Assembly (NCBI RefSeq): GCF_007993755.1
Contig: NZ_CP042467.1
Span: 434,001-498,000 of the forward strand
Direction: 5' to 3'
Length of the DNA stretch: 64,000 nt
Source of the DNA: Microvenator marinus
Lineage (GTDB): Bacteria > Myxococcota_A > Bradymonadia > Bradymonadales > Bradymonadaceae
Below are positions 34,864 to 43,180 of the stretch, piece by piece (position 1 is the first letter of the stretch; every line of letters begins with the position of its first letter). A program made the position numbers and the translations under genes. The notes under the pieces were generated by a model. It saw only the letters and a program-made list of their open reading frames with translations, had not been told where the DNA came from and did no database searches.

Positions 34864-35998
34864 ATTACGAATTTCATTGGTGGTTGCCTTCCTGCTTCAG
34901 GCGGGATGTGCAGCTTTCGGAACTACCGACACCGGGATTTCTCTGACGACCAAGCCTGATACCCCAGCGCCTGAATTCGTCTTCCATTGGGACCATCAGC
35001 TCGTTAAGCCTTCCACGTTCAGTACTCATCCTGGAGAGTTTGCTGCGCCCGCGCATTCAGCCGGAACCGACGAAGTTGTGGTCGGCACCTCAAATGGCGA
35101 GTTGACCAAGCTACAGGCCTCAAACGGCGAGATTCTCTGGCAGATTCGACTCAAGGCAGCGCTTTCGTCAAAGCCACTGGTTGCGCGAAACACCGTGTAC
35201 GCATCGACTTTTGGAGGGCAATTCGTCGCTCTAGATCTCTTCAGCGGCGAAACACGTTGGGAAGTCGACCTTGGAACCACGGCCGAAGCCACACCGGTCT
35301 TTTCAGAAGGTCGCGTTCTGGTCAAAGACAATACCGACGTTCTGAGGGCGCTCGACGCAGATACCGGTGAGGAACTCTGGCGCTACAGCCGGCCGACTCC
35401 CGAATACTTTGTCATGCGCCAATCCGAAGCTATCGCTGTGGACGCGGGCGAGGTGTTCGCTGGATTTTCTGACGGACACCTGGTCTCACTCCAGCTCGAA
35501 ACTGGCGAATTGCTCTGGGGCGTAGACCTTAGCGCGGGTGCGGAGTCCTTAATGGACGTCAATCAGGCACCGATAGTACGTGAAGATTCCGTCATTGCTT
35601 CTTCATATTCGGGTGGAGTCTACAGCCTTGACCGAGCTTCGGGCGAGATCAACTGGAGACAGGCCTTGGCGAACATTACGGACCTCCATCACCATCAAGG
35701 TTTCCTCTACGTCACGCAGGCCATTGGGCGGGCAAGCGCGTATGATGCAGACACAGGTGAGCCGATTTGGGGGTTCAAGCTTGCTAACACCAACTCCGCT
35801 ACTGGAGTTGTGGCCTTTGGACCTTATCTGCTGCTTAGCACAAGCGAAGCTACCTACGTATTGGACCGTGCTTCCGGATACCCGCATAACAAGCTCCTTG
35901 GGTATTCAAAGGTGTCTTCGAAGCTCACCTTTGGCGCGGACCGCCTTTACATGCTGAGCGATCGCGGCGTCATTACAGCGTTCCAGCTCGGCTGGTAA
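34850..35998 (+). CDS. bamB: BamB-like outer-membrane assembly lipoprotein
   Basis: About 382 residues with a lipoprotein signal (RISLVVAFLLQAGC) and a PQQ-type eight-bladed beta-propeller. Blades repeat the pattern of A-x-D-x-x-(S/T)-G-E-x-x-W (LQASNGEILWQIRL, LDLFSGETRWEVDL, LDADTGEELWRYSR). BamB helps BamA insert outer-membrane proteins. The start is uncertain: TTG 34850, overlapping the upstream gene by 14 bases, gives a normal signal peptide; the ATG at 34793 would add 19 residues before it. Homology to true BamB versus another PQQ-repeat lipoprotein cannot be settled from blades alone; the YfgM-like neighbour favours BamB. Confidence 0.75.
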   Translation: MQSSKLRISLVVAFLLQAGCAAFGTTDTGISLTTKPDTPAPEFVFHWDHQLVKPSTFSTHPGEFAAPAHSAGTDEVVVGTSNGELTKLQASNGEILWQIRLKAALSSKPLVARNTVYASTFGGQFVALDLFSGETRWEVDLGTTAEATPVFSEGRVLVKDNTDVLRALDADTGEELWRYSRPTPEYFVMRQSEAIAVDAGEVFAGFSDGHLVSLQLETGELLWGVDLSAGAESLMDVNQAPIVREDSVIASSYSGGVYSLDRASGEINWRQALANITDLHHHQGFLYVTQAIGRASAYDADTGEPIWGFKLANTNSATGVVAFGPYLLLSTSEATYVLDRASGYPHNKLLGYSKVSSKLTFGADRLYMLSDRGVITAFQLGW

Positions 35999-36015
35999 CT
36001 CTCAAGAATCCTAAC

Positions 36016-36044
36016 TTGACCTCAGACAGGGGCTTGTGTAAAAC
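36016..36044 (+). promoter_or_regulatory. Putative rplC promoter
   Basis: TTGACC (5 of 6), 17-base spacer, TAAAAC (4 of 6), about 100 bases upstream of rplC. It fits the view that this solitary ribosomal gene is transcribed by itself. Confidence 0.5.
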
Positions 36045-36050
36045 CCGCGC

Positions 36051-36117
36051 TCCGCAATTTCGCGGAACACGCTTCACCTCTGTCCAATAGGACCTCTTCC
36101 ACTGTTTTCATGAAGAG
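36051..36117 (+). promoter_or_regulatory. Structured leader of rplC
   Basis: Two inverted repeats lie between the promoter and the gene: TCCGC/GCGGA (36051-36066, loop AATTTC) and CTCTTC/GAAGAG (36094-36117, 12-base loop). Leaders like this on ribosomal-protein mRNAs often mediate autoregulation. No known leader family is recognised. Confidence 0.35.
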
Positions 36118-36141
36118 TACGAGGTTTGAAAGGAGGCAAAA

Positions 36142-36816
36142 ATGAAAGGTTTGATCGGTAAGAAAGTTGGAATGACGCAGCTCTTTGACGAAGCTGGAAA
36201 CCGCGTTCCTGTGACTGTTGTTCACGTCGGCGGAAACGTCGTCGTTCAAAAGAAAAGCGTTGAAGGCAAGGATGGATATTCTGCCCTTAAGCTTGGCTAC
36301 GGAGACGTACATCAGCACGTCAAAGAAGGCACTGAGCCACGCTGGCGCTTGTCGCGTCCAGAAGTTGGTGTCTTTGCCAAAGCTGGAATCACCGCACCAA
36401 AGCGACACGTCAAGGAAATCCGCGTCAGGGAAACTGAGCTTCAGAACTACGAAGTAGGTCAAGAACTTGGTCCTCAAGTATTCGCCGTTGGCGAATTCGT
36501 TGACGCCACTGGCACGTCGAAAGGTCGCGGTTACACCGGTGTGATGAAGCGTCACAACTTCGCAGGTATGAAAGCCAGCCACGGTGTTCACGAGTTCTAC
36601 CGTCACGGTGGTTCGATCGGTGCTTCGGCATGGCCATCACGCGTCTTCAAAGGAAAGAAGATGGCCGGACAGCACGGAAACGCCCGCGTGACCGTACAAA
36701 ACCTCAAAATCGTTGGTGTTCTTCCTGAAGACCAGTGCGTACTTGTTAAGGGTGCCATCCCTGGACCCAATGGCGGCGTCGTTCTCCTTCGTCAAGCCAT
36801 CAAGAAGACTCACTAA
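36142..36816 (+). CDS. rplC: 50S ribosomal protein L3
   Basis: A 224-residue L3 (uL3). The start MKGLIGKKVGMTQLF, the KGRGYTGVMKRH segment and the RHGGSIGASAWPSRVFKGKKMAGQHG segment are diagnostic. L3 binds 23S rRNA near the peptidyl-transferase centre and is needed for early 50S assembly. AAAGGAGG precedes the ATG. Normally rplC follows rpsJ and precedes rplD in the S10 operon; here its neighbours are bamB-like and a cyclic-nucleotide-binding protein, so this gene stands alone. It is either a relocated single copy or a second L3. Confidence 0.97.
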   Translation: MKGLIGKKVGMTQLFDEAGNRVPVTVVHVGGNVVVQKKSVEGKDGYSALKLGYGDVHQHVKEGTEPRWRLSRPEVGVFAKAGITAPKRHVKEIRVRETELQNYEVGQELGPQVFAVGEFVDATGTSKGRGYTGVMKRHNFAGMKASHGVHEFYRHGGSIGASAWPSRVFKGKKMAGQHGNARVTVQNLKIVGVLPEDQCVLVKGAIPGPNGGVVLLRQAIKKTH

Positions 36817-36895
36817 TTTTGGAGTTAAACGGACGTTTGGTTTGACACAGCGCATCCGAATTGGCCACACTATCAGCACTCAATGATTGCGGCCT

Positions 36896-38632
36896 ATGGC
36901 GTCCGATAAACTTCGAAAATACCTCGCGTACTACCAGAAAGTCCTGAGGGAGGACCCCGAGAATATCGAGGCCCGCCTCAGGCTTGCTGCGATCTTCCGT
37001 GAAATGGGTCGTAAGACCCACGCCGTGGAGGAGTATGTGGCCGCGTCTAAACTTCTAGCGAGGGACGGACTTCCACTCGAGGCCATCGCTGCCTGCAAGG
37101 CAGTGCTAGAACTCGATCCCACCCACACCGAAATTCAATTCTTTCTGGCGAGATTGTTTGCTCAAGTGCCCGAAGCAACCGGGCATGCGGGTAGAATCGC
37201 TCGGCCGGTTGAGGCAGAGACTGAATCTCCTTCGAGCCGTGAACTCGTCATACCCCGCGATACACGTGGTTTTGATGACGTGAGTGACTCAGATCTCGAA
37301 GAATCCCTCATCGAGTTGAACCGCCCAAAGGCACAGGCGCAAAACGCAGAATTGACCAAGAATGAAGACGTCTTGAAGACCGTTTGGTCAAACCATCAGG
37401 ACAATGAGTTTGAAGAAGACTCGCTCGCTGAGGTGACTGAGGTCGATGAGGAGCAAACTCAGCACGATCTCGACTCCATCGTGAGAATCAGGCGAGAAGA
37501 GTTCGTGGGCACTCAGGATATCGAAGCCACAGACATACTGAGTGAAGCACCGAGTGGAATCTATGTGCGCGAGCGTCAAGACACCCTGCGCATGACCACT
37601 GAGTTGAGCGACGACCTAATCGTGTCGGTAGAACCCACCGAAACCATCGAACTCGGTGTTTTCGATATGGAGAGTCTCGAGCTCGACGAGGAGAGCATCG
37701 AGTTCGAGCTTCCCGAACTCGACGAGTTTGAGGAGCCGAGTTCACCGATTTCGAGAGAGCTTGAACCGCGGGTCCTCAACGTGCGTCGCTCGGAAATCCC
37801 AGAGATTCCGCTTCTCAGCCAATTGACCCAAGAGGCGTTTCTCGACCTACTGAACGTCGTAGAGTTCCGCGAAGTCCCAGAAGGAGAGCTCCTCCTCTCG
37901 CCAATCAACGAATCGCGCGCCCTTTTCATCATCGTAAAAGGCGAGGTTGAAGTTTGGAAAGAGACCGAAGTCGGTCGCGTTTTCCTCGACACAATGAAAG
38001 AGGGAAGTTTCTTCGGAGAATTCCAGCTCCTCACCGGAAGAGCAGGGCGCGCAAACGTCTCCGCCAAGTCCGATGTTCGACTTTTGGAACTGAGTGAACC
38101 CGTCCTCAATCGACTCGGAGAACGCTACCCCGAAGTCTGGGACGTGCTCTGGGAATTCTTCTTCCGACGCATGCTGAACAATCTCCTGGCGAGCAGCCCG
38201 ATTTTCAGAAGCTTGAGTCAGGCAGAGCGTCAGGAGCTAGCCGGGCAATTTCGGCAAGAAGAGTACCTTTCAAACGACGTAGTGACGAAGGAAGGGGAGT
38301 TCAACGACCAACTGCTTCTCGTCTTAAGCGGCGAGTTGGTCGTTCAAAGGGACCTCGGTGGAATCAAGCAGGAACTCGCCAGAATCGCCGAAGGTGAGTT
38401 CCTAGGGGTGGCGTCGACACTTGGCGAAGAAGCTTATCCAGCCGATGTCATCGCTGCGCGAGATACCGTGCTTCATTGCCTCTCCGGAGAGAGATTCCGC
38501 GCACTCGTGGACGGCAACATTCACGTAGCCCGCGAGGTGCATAAAGAAATGCGCAAGCGCCGCTCACTTAGCTCTCAATTTACGAGTGGTATCACCACCT
38601 ACGCTGAACTCGGTGTGACGCGAGAAGAATAG
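36896..38632 (+). CDS. TPR protein with two cyclic-nucleotide-binding domains
   Basis: A 578-residue cytoplasmic protein. Residues 1-90 form TPR-like helices (RKYLAYYQKVLREDPENIEARLRLA), 90-300 are acidic and disordered-looking, and the C-terminal half holds two cNMP-binding domains. The first (about 305-430) has the phosphate-binding cassette FFGEFQLLTGRAGRANV with its Arg; the second (430-560) reads FLGVASTLGEEAYPADV, lacking the Arg, so probably only the first binds cAMP or cGMP. No catalytic or DNA-binding domain is attached. The start is ATG 36896, without a strong ribosome site. Confidence 0.82.
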   Translation: MASDKLRKYLAYYQKVLREDPENIEARLRLAAIFREMGRKTHAVEEYVAASKLLARDGLPLEAIAACKAVLELDPTHTEIQFFLARLFAQVPEATGHAGRIARPVEAETESPSSRELVIPRDTRGFDDVSDSDLEESLIELNRPKAQAQNAELTKNEDVLKTVWSNHQDNEFEEDSLAEVTEVDEEQTQHDLDSIVRIRREEFVGTQDIEATDILSEAPSGIYVRERQDTLRMTTELSDDLIVSVEPTETIELGVFDMESLELDEESIEFELPELDEFEEPSSPISRELEPRVLNVRRSEIPEIPLLSQLTQEAFLDLLNVVEFREVPEGELLLSPINESRALFIIVKGEVEVWKETEVGRVFLDTMKEGSFFGEFQLLTGRAGRANVSAKSDVRLLELSEPVLNRLGERYPEVWDVLWEFFFRRMLNNLLASSPIFRSLSQAERQELAGQFRQEEYLSNDVVTKEGEFNDQLLLVLSGELVVQRDLGGIKQELARIAEGEFLGVASTLGEEAYPADVIAARDTVLHCLSGERFRALVDGNIHVAREVHKEMRKRRSLSSQFTSGITTYAELGVTREE

Positions 38633-38635
38633 CAC

Positions 38636-39472
38636 TCAGGCGGTTCTTTCGTTTCGTTCAACCAATCGTGGTGGGGCTTCGCCAGAATAGAAGAGGACGG
38701 CGCCGTATGTCTCAAAAGCGAGATGTCGAAGCCCAAAATTCCGAAGTTCCTCAACCAGATACCGACCGCTTCGCAACATCGGGTAGACCCCGTACTGCTC
38801 GAACTGGTCCAAAACGGAATCCGCCATGGCTTCTTGGCCACGGATAAGCGCCGAGCCTGCGATATATCCACCTGGATGGGTCACGCGGAGAATCTCTGAA
38901 ACCGTTTGTTGGCGGTCCAGAAACGTATGGAGGCCGTTGATGCTCTGTGTGCTTGTGGCTACGCCATTTCTGAGCGGAAGATGGGTCAAGTCAGCGCGAA
39001 GAAGCTGGATCGGATGCTTATGGTCCTTGAGGCGCTTCTGAGCGCGCTGGAGCATCTTCCATGAAGTATCTACGCCGAGCACTGTCACGTCGTGGTAGGG
39101 CGCTAAAACCTGGTCTGTGACCACGGCTGTGCCGATTGGGGCTGAAAGGTAGACGCCCCCGTTGGCACGCCCGATAGCTTTGTTTTCTGCGTCGATGTAG
39201 CGCAAGGGGCTACAATGCCAAATGCCCAGACTCATGGGTGGCATGACGTAGTCGTAAATGCGAGCAATCATGTCGAAGAGAGTCTCGGTGCGATACTGAC
39301 CGGGCTGAATATTGCGCTGACTCGGAAGCATATCGATGATGCCATCCACGATTGGGTAGTGGACCTCACATGCATCACAAACCACCGCCGGACGACGACC
39401 CGCGCCAAGCGCCAAGTCGTGGCTATGGCAGCTAGGGCACCTCAAAAGTTCCAAAATACTCTTATCGATCAT
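38636..39472 (-). CDS. SAM-dependent methyltransferase with Trm112-like zinc ribbon
   Basis: A 278-residue class I methyltransferase. Residues 1-50 form a Trm112-like zinc-binding domain (CPSCHSHDL...CDACEVHYPIVDGIIDMLP), fused to a Rossmann core: motif I region GGVYLSAPIGTAVVTD, then VLGVDTSWKMLQRAQKRL, LRADLTHLPLR and GGYIAGSAL. Fusions of this kind modify lipids, quinones or small metabolites; the substrate here cannot be told. It is the second gene of a pair with the 1177-residue TPR protein, 3 bases apart. Confidence 0.82.
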   Translation of the reverse strand: MIDKSILELLRCPSCHSHDLALGAGRRPAVVCDACEVHYPIVDGIIDMLPSQRNIQPGQYRTETLFDMIARIYDYVMPPMSLGIWHCSPLRYIDAENKAIGRANGGVYLSAPIGTAVVTDQVLAPYHDVTVLGVDTSWKMLQRAQKRLKDHKHPIQLLRADLTHLPLRNGVATSTQSINGLHTFLDRQQTVSEILRVTHPGGYIAGSALIRGQEAMADSVLDQFEQYGVYPMLRSGRYLVEELRNFGLRHLAFETYGAVLFYSGEAPPRLVERNERTA

Positions 39473-39475
39473 TTC

Positions 39476-42400
39476 CTAGCCGTCGCAATGGTTTTTTCGC
39501 AACTCTTCAATCTCACGCACTCGCTCATTTTCAAAAGCTTTCCGGTTATTGAGCGCAAACTGAATGGCGTCGCACCTATAGGGCGCAACACGTAAGACAT
39601 TTTCAATATATTGCGAAGCAGCTTCTACATCTGGCTTGCGTCGCTTCAAGTAGTACTCAGCAAAGGTGAGGTTCATCTCAGGTTCGTCCAAATCGCCGTC
39701 GGATTTGGCCTTCTCAAGATTTCGCAAGACTGCGGGATGATCCCACCGATGTCTCTCGGCGTAATATCTAGCGTACTGGGTGTAGAGCAACGAAAATCTT
39801 AACTTCGGCCCTAGCGTCTTATTGAAGTCTCGCCTCGCGGCCGCCAGGTTTTGCTCGACGTCGCGCCAACGCGACTGGACTCGCCTGACATCCGCCAGCA
39901 ACATCCAACCATACGGCCCCCACTCAGGATGTGAGAGCATATCCCTCAAGTTCTCGCCGGCTTGTTCATGGAGACCTAGTTTCGCCAGTGCTGAACCGTA
40001 GAACACAGCAGCTTCGCCATCGGTGGGCTCTTCTTTATAGGCTGTCTCAAGATAGGCTGCCGCACGCTGGAACTCAGCTCTGAGATACGCGATACGCCCC
40101 TCGAGAACCTTTATCGTGTGGTTTCCAGGCTCGCGAGTATGCCATTTGTCGATCTCTTTCTGGGCGCCCTCTAGATCGCGGTTTTGCATATGAAGTCGAA
40201 TCTTCTCGATTCCAGCCTCAATGTCTTCTGGGCGCTCAACGGAGGCTTTCGTGATGAGCTCACGTGCCTCTTGAATCTCGTCTTGAAGGCGCTTTAGACG
40301 CGCAGTAAGCACCATGCCAGGAACAAAGTGTGGGTTTAGCTTTCGCCCCGCCAAACATGCCTTCTCTGCAGGCTTTTCATCGAGTCGGATAAGGTTGGCT
40401 TCGCATTCCGCAAAGGCCCAGCGCTCATCAGCATCGATCTCTTGCGCTTTTTCGAACGATTTGGCGGCACTTCGAAGCAGTTTGTCCTGACCTTCAAGGG
40501 TACCGGACTTTGCTTGTTCCAAGAGAGCTTTCCCTTTTGCCCAGTGCCTCAGCGCGGCTTCCTTATCTTTTTCGATCTCGTCTTCAATTCCCTTCAACGT
40601 CGCGTCAAACTCAGACTTTGCGAGTCCATCTGCCAGAATACGCATCGTCTCGGCGTCCGTAGGGGCAAGCGTTGATGCCGCCGCCTTGGTGAAACTTCCA
40701 GCAGCCTCCTCGTAGCGTCCGAGATCGAAGTACGCCAACCCCAACCACCATTCACGCCGAGGGTCGGCGCTCACCACTTGTTGGAGCTCGTGAGCCGCCT
40801 TTTCCGGACTACCTCGGCGCAAGAGTAAATGTGCTTGAGCAAACCACAACTCAGGACCGAGCAAGTCAGGAGTCGAGTGCCGTTCAATCAAGGTCGCAGC
40901 CTCGTCAAAACGCCTCTGAGAGACATAGAAATTCACTAAATGAGCTGCGTATCTGGCTTGGTTTGGCACCGCTTTCTGGGCCTCGCGAAACTTTTCTTCT
41001 GCGCGGTCGAGATCGTTTGCGAGCACCAAGGTCTGAGCGAGGGCGAGGCTAATCTCGGCGATATCGCGCTGAGAGAGCTCTCCTCGAGCTTCAGACTCGA
41101 GCAGCTTCGTCAACACTTGCTCAGCCTCTTTCCTTGTCTCCTTGTCGTGCATGGCGAGGTGAGCAAAGGCGAGCGCAAACTGAGTGTTTTCGGGATGTTC
41201 TTTGATTCGTGTCTTGAGTTTTGGAAGTACGTTTTCTTCCCGGTTCGCCGCATCCACGGCGAGGATCAGACCTTCTTGCCGAAGTCCTAGACTCTCCACA
41301 GCTCGTAAAGAGGCGATGGCGCGATGCGCTGACCGTGCCTGCTCGAGCTCAAGTCTGGCCCAAACATCGGCCTCTTCTATGGCAAGCTCGCCCGCAAACG
41401 TCTTGCGGTGTGCCGCTCCCAACTCACTAGCCTCGAACGGCTTTCCACTCGAGAGCTTGAGATAAACACCTGAAGCGGCGAGCTTGGAATTCGACGCCTC
41501 AAGACTTGCTTTTGCCGCATCAAATCCGGTTGGGAGAGGATCGGCGTGCAGATAGTTCAGCAGGGAAGACGTCAGGACAAATCGTGCCTTAGCTTCGGCG
41601 CGCAACTTGGGCCCCTTAGAGCCAGGTAACGAAATGGGAAAGAAGCCAGACGTATTGGTCGCCTTCCAGAGGAGGTCTCGGGCTGCCTTAAGGTCAGCGT
41701 AGGCGTAAGACTCTTCTTTGGGGGCGGACTCATTGAGAAGTTTTTCAACTGCCTTTGCCTCCATCGTTCCTGAAACCACCATCGCGACCACCAGTCCGAG
41801 CAAGAGCACAGAAACAAGGCCCGCGATTTTTAGGACTGGCCCGAGCTTAATACTGGGTTCGTCACTGGCGCTTGGAACGGCCGAAACCGGAGGATTAAAT
41901 GCCGGAAATTGGTCGCTCGACCATCCGCTGGGCCGCTCAGCTTGACTCACCGGCTGCGCTTGGTGCTGAGGCATCTGGGCCGGCGCCGCCGGTGCTGCCG
42001 CGGGTGCTGGCGGATTCTTGTACTTGATATCCTCGTCCACATCGACTTCGACCGAATCAGACCGATGGTCCCTGACAAAGGAATCCTCGTCGAAGAAGAC
42101 CGGCGCCTCAGGAATGTCTTCTTCGGTGTGGTCCTCAAGTTTGATGTGGAAATTGGTCTCTTCAATATCTTCGTGGGCCGGCAGATATCCGGTCTCGTCC
42201 ATCGCCTCAGCAAGCTCGTCGGACCATTGCACCGCCTGTGTTGCGTCATCTTCGATGGTGCGGTCTTCCAGAATCAGGGCAGAAGTCTCGTCCGACGGCC
42301 CCGCGAGGTCCGCTGTGGTCCTGAGTTCATGTTGTGCTCGATAGACAGGGTCCCTCGCCTCGGGAAGTTGCACGCCCGCGTTGGAGAGAACTTGGTCGAA

Positions 42401-43009
42401 ACCACGGTCTCCGTCCAGGTTCGGAACTTCCTGAAGCAGAGAAAGCTCGTTGTCATCGCCATGCGAGTCGTAGTCGGCGAGCGCCTGGAACGACCCGGTT
42501 CCCATCTTTGAAAGTGGGGCAGGCTGCTTATTATCCCTCGCGTTCGGGAGCCCAAGTAAGGTTTTGCGGGGCGTACCGTTCTGAAATGGGACTGCGTCGT
42601 CCTTGACCCGCCCAGTCAAGACCGCTTCAAGTGTAGCCGTACGAGAGGCCGGGGCGCCAAGCTCCTTTGCACGCTCGAGCATTTTCCGTGCGCGGTCCGG
42701 CTCGCCTATCTTTGCAAGGGCCTGAGTCAAGGAGAGCAGGGCCTCGACGTGATTCGAGTCCTCTTTGAGCAGAGCCACGAGTTCTGCCATCGCATCGCGT
42801 GGACGGTCGATCTCCAAGAGCATTCGCGCCAATTTGATACGAATCGTCTCCACCGGATGCCGCTCGCGGCTGCGTTTGAGCAGCTCGATCGCAAACTCGA
42901 CTTCCCCTGTTCTTCGAAATTCTGCGGCTCTTGCCAAAACGGCAGGTACCGACTCAGGGAGAGTGGCAACAAGTCTTTGGATTTCGGCGTATGGATCGGT
43001 GTGAGACAT
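39476..43009 (-). CDS. Giant TPR protein with one membrane anchor
   Basis: An 1177-residue protein. N-terminal TPR-like helices (residues 5-130) are followed by an acidic, Pro-rich linker to about 385, a single TM helix at about 390-412, and then roughly 760 residues dominated by TPR repeats (LVNFYVSQRRFDEAATLIERH, AYFDLGRYEEAAGSFTKAA, KLGLHEQAGENLRDML and others) in the periplasm. It could be a scaffold linking a cytosolic partner to an envelope complex. I recognise no effector. Directly upstream, a stem-loop lies at 43068-43105. Confidence 0.8.
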   Translation of the reverse strand: MSHTDPYAEIQRLVATLPESVPAVLARAAEFRRTGEVEFAIELLKRSRERHPVETIRIKLARMLLEIDRPRDAMAELVALLKEDSNHVEALLSLTQALAKIGEPDRARKMLERAKELGAPASRTATLEAVLTGRVKDDAVPFQNGTPRKTLLGLPNARDNKQPAPLSKMGTGSFQALADYDSHGDDNELSLLQEVPNLDGDRGFDQVLSNAGVQLPEARDPVYRAQHELRTTADLAGPSDETSALILEDRTIEDDATQAVQWSDELAEAMDETGYLPAHEDIEETNFHIKLEDHTEEDIPEAPVFFDEDSFVRDHRSDSVEVDVDEDIKYKNPPAPAAAPAAPAQMPQHQAQPVSQAERPSGWSSDQFPAFNPPVSAVPSASDEPSIKLGPVLKIAGLVSVLLLGLVVAMVVSGTMEAKAVEKLLNESAPKEESYAYADLKAARDLLWKATNTSGFFPISLPGSKGPKLRAEAKARFVLTSSLLNYLHADPLPTGFDAAKASLEASNSKLAASGVYLKLSSGKPFEASELGAAHRKTFAGELAIEEADVWARLELEQARSAHRAIASLRAVESLGLRQEGLILAVDAANREENVLPKLKTRIKEHPENTQFALAFAHLAMHDKETRKEAEQVLTKLLESEARGELSQRDIAEISLALAQTLVLANDLDRAEEKFREAQKAVPNQARYAAHLVNFYVSQRRFDEAATLIERHSTPDLLGPELWFAQAHLLLRRGSPEKAAHELQQVVSADPRREWWLGLAYFDLGRYEEAAGSFTKAAASTLAPTDAETMRILADGLAKSEFDATLKGIEDEIEKDKEAALRHWAKGKALLEQAKSGTLEGQDKLLRSAAKSFEKAQEIDADERWAFAECEANLIRLDEKPAEKACLAGRKLNPHFVPGMVLTARLKRLQDEIQEARELITKASVERPEDIEAGIEKIRLHMQNRDLEGAQKEIDKWHTREPGNHTIKVLEGRIAYLRAEFQRAAAYLETAYKEEPTDGEAAVFYGSALAKLGLHEQAGENLRDMLSHPEWGPYGWMLLADVRRVQSRWRDVEQNLAAARRDFNKTLGPKLRFSLLYTQYARYYAERHRWDHPAVLRNLEKAKSDGDLDEPEMNLTFAEYYLKRRKPDVEAASQYIENVLRVAPYRCDAIQFALNNRKAFENERVREIEELRKNHCDG

Positions 43010-43067
43010 GTATCAAGATTCAACGATATGGCATTGGCTGCGCGCGCGAGCCTAGCACAGCCAAGGA

Positions 43068-43105
43068 TCCACGGTAAAGCACTCAGGTGCCGCTCTCTCC
43101 GTGGA
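43068..43105. other. Nested stem-loop between divergent genes
   Basis: An outer TCCACGG/CCGTGGA stem (7 bp) encloses an inner GCAC-TCAG-GTGC hairpin. An A-run follows the structure on the plus strand, so it could also be a stop signal read from the minus strand. It lies 58 to 96 bases upstream of the giant TPR gene. Confidence 0.35.
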
Positions 43106-43110
43106 AAAAA

Positions 43111-43138
43111 TTGCCAATCTCAACCTCCGTCGTATGGT
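43111..43138 (+). promoter_or_regulatory. Putative promoter for the 43181 lipoprotein
   Basis: TTGCCA (5 of 6), 16-base spacer, TATGGT (4 of 6). Transcription would start near 43145, and the palindrome at 43158 would lie in the leader. Confidence 0.5.
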
Positions 43139-43157
43139 CTTTGTGGAACTAAGGAAG

Positions 43158-43169
43158 GGTGCGCGCACC
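43158..43169. promoter_or_regulatory. Perfect 12-bp palindrome in the leader
   Basis: GGTGCGCGCACC reads the same on both strands. It ends one base before the AGGAGG ribosome site of the lipoprotein gene, so binding of a dimeric repressor, or folding of the mRNA, would affect initiation. Confidence 0.4.
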
Positions 43170-43180
43170 AAGGAGGTAGT

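Noticed and set aside
36827-36838. Inverted repeat AAACG-GA-CGTTT after rplC
   Set aside because: Loop of two bases is sterically impossible for a good hairpin and there is no T-run, so not called a terminator.
36842-36876. TTGACA upstream of the cyclic-nucleotide-binding gene
   Set aside because: No -10 box at 15-19 bases; the nearest TATCAG is 23 bases away.
42749-43180. Upstream extension of the 43181 lipoprotein frame
   Set aside because: Runs antisense over the start of the TPR gene; the lipoprotein signal and AGGAGG fix the start at 43181.
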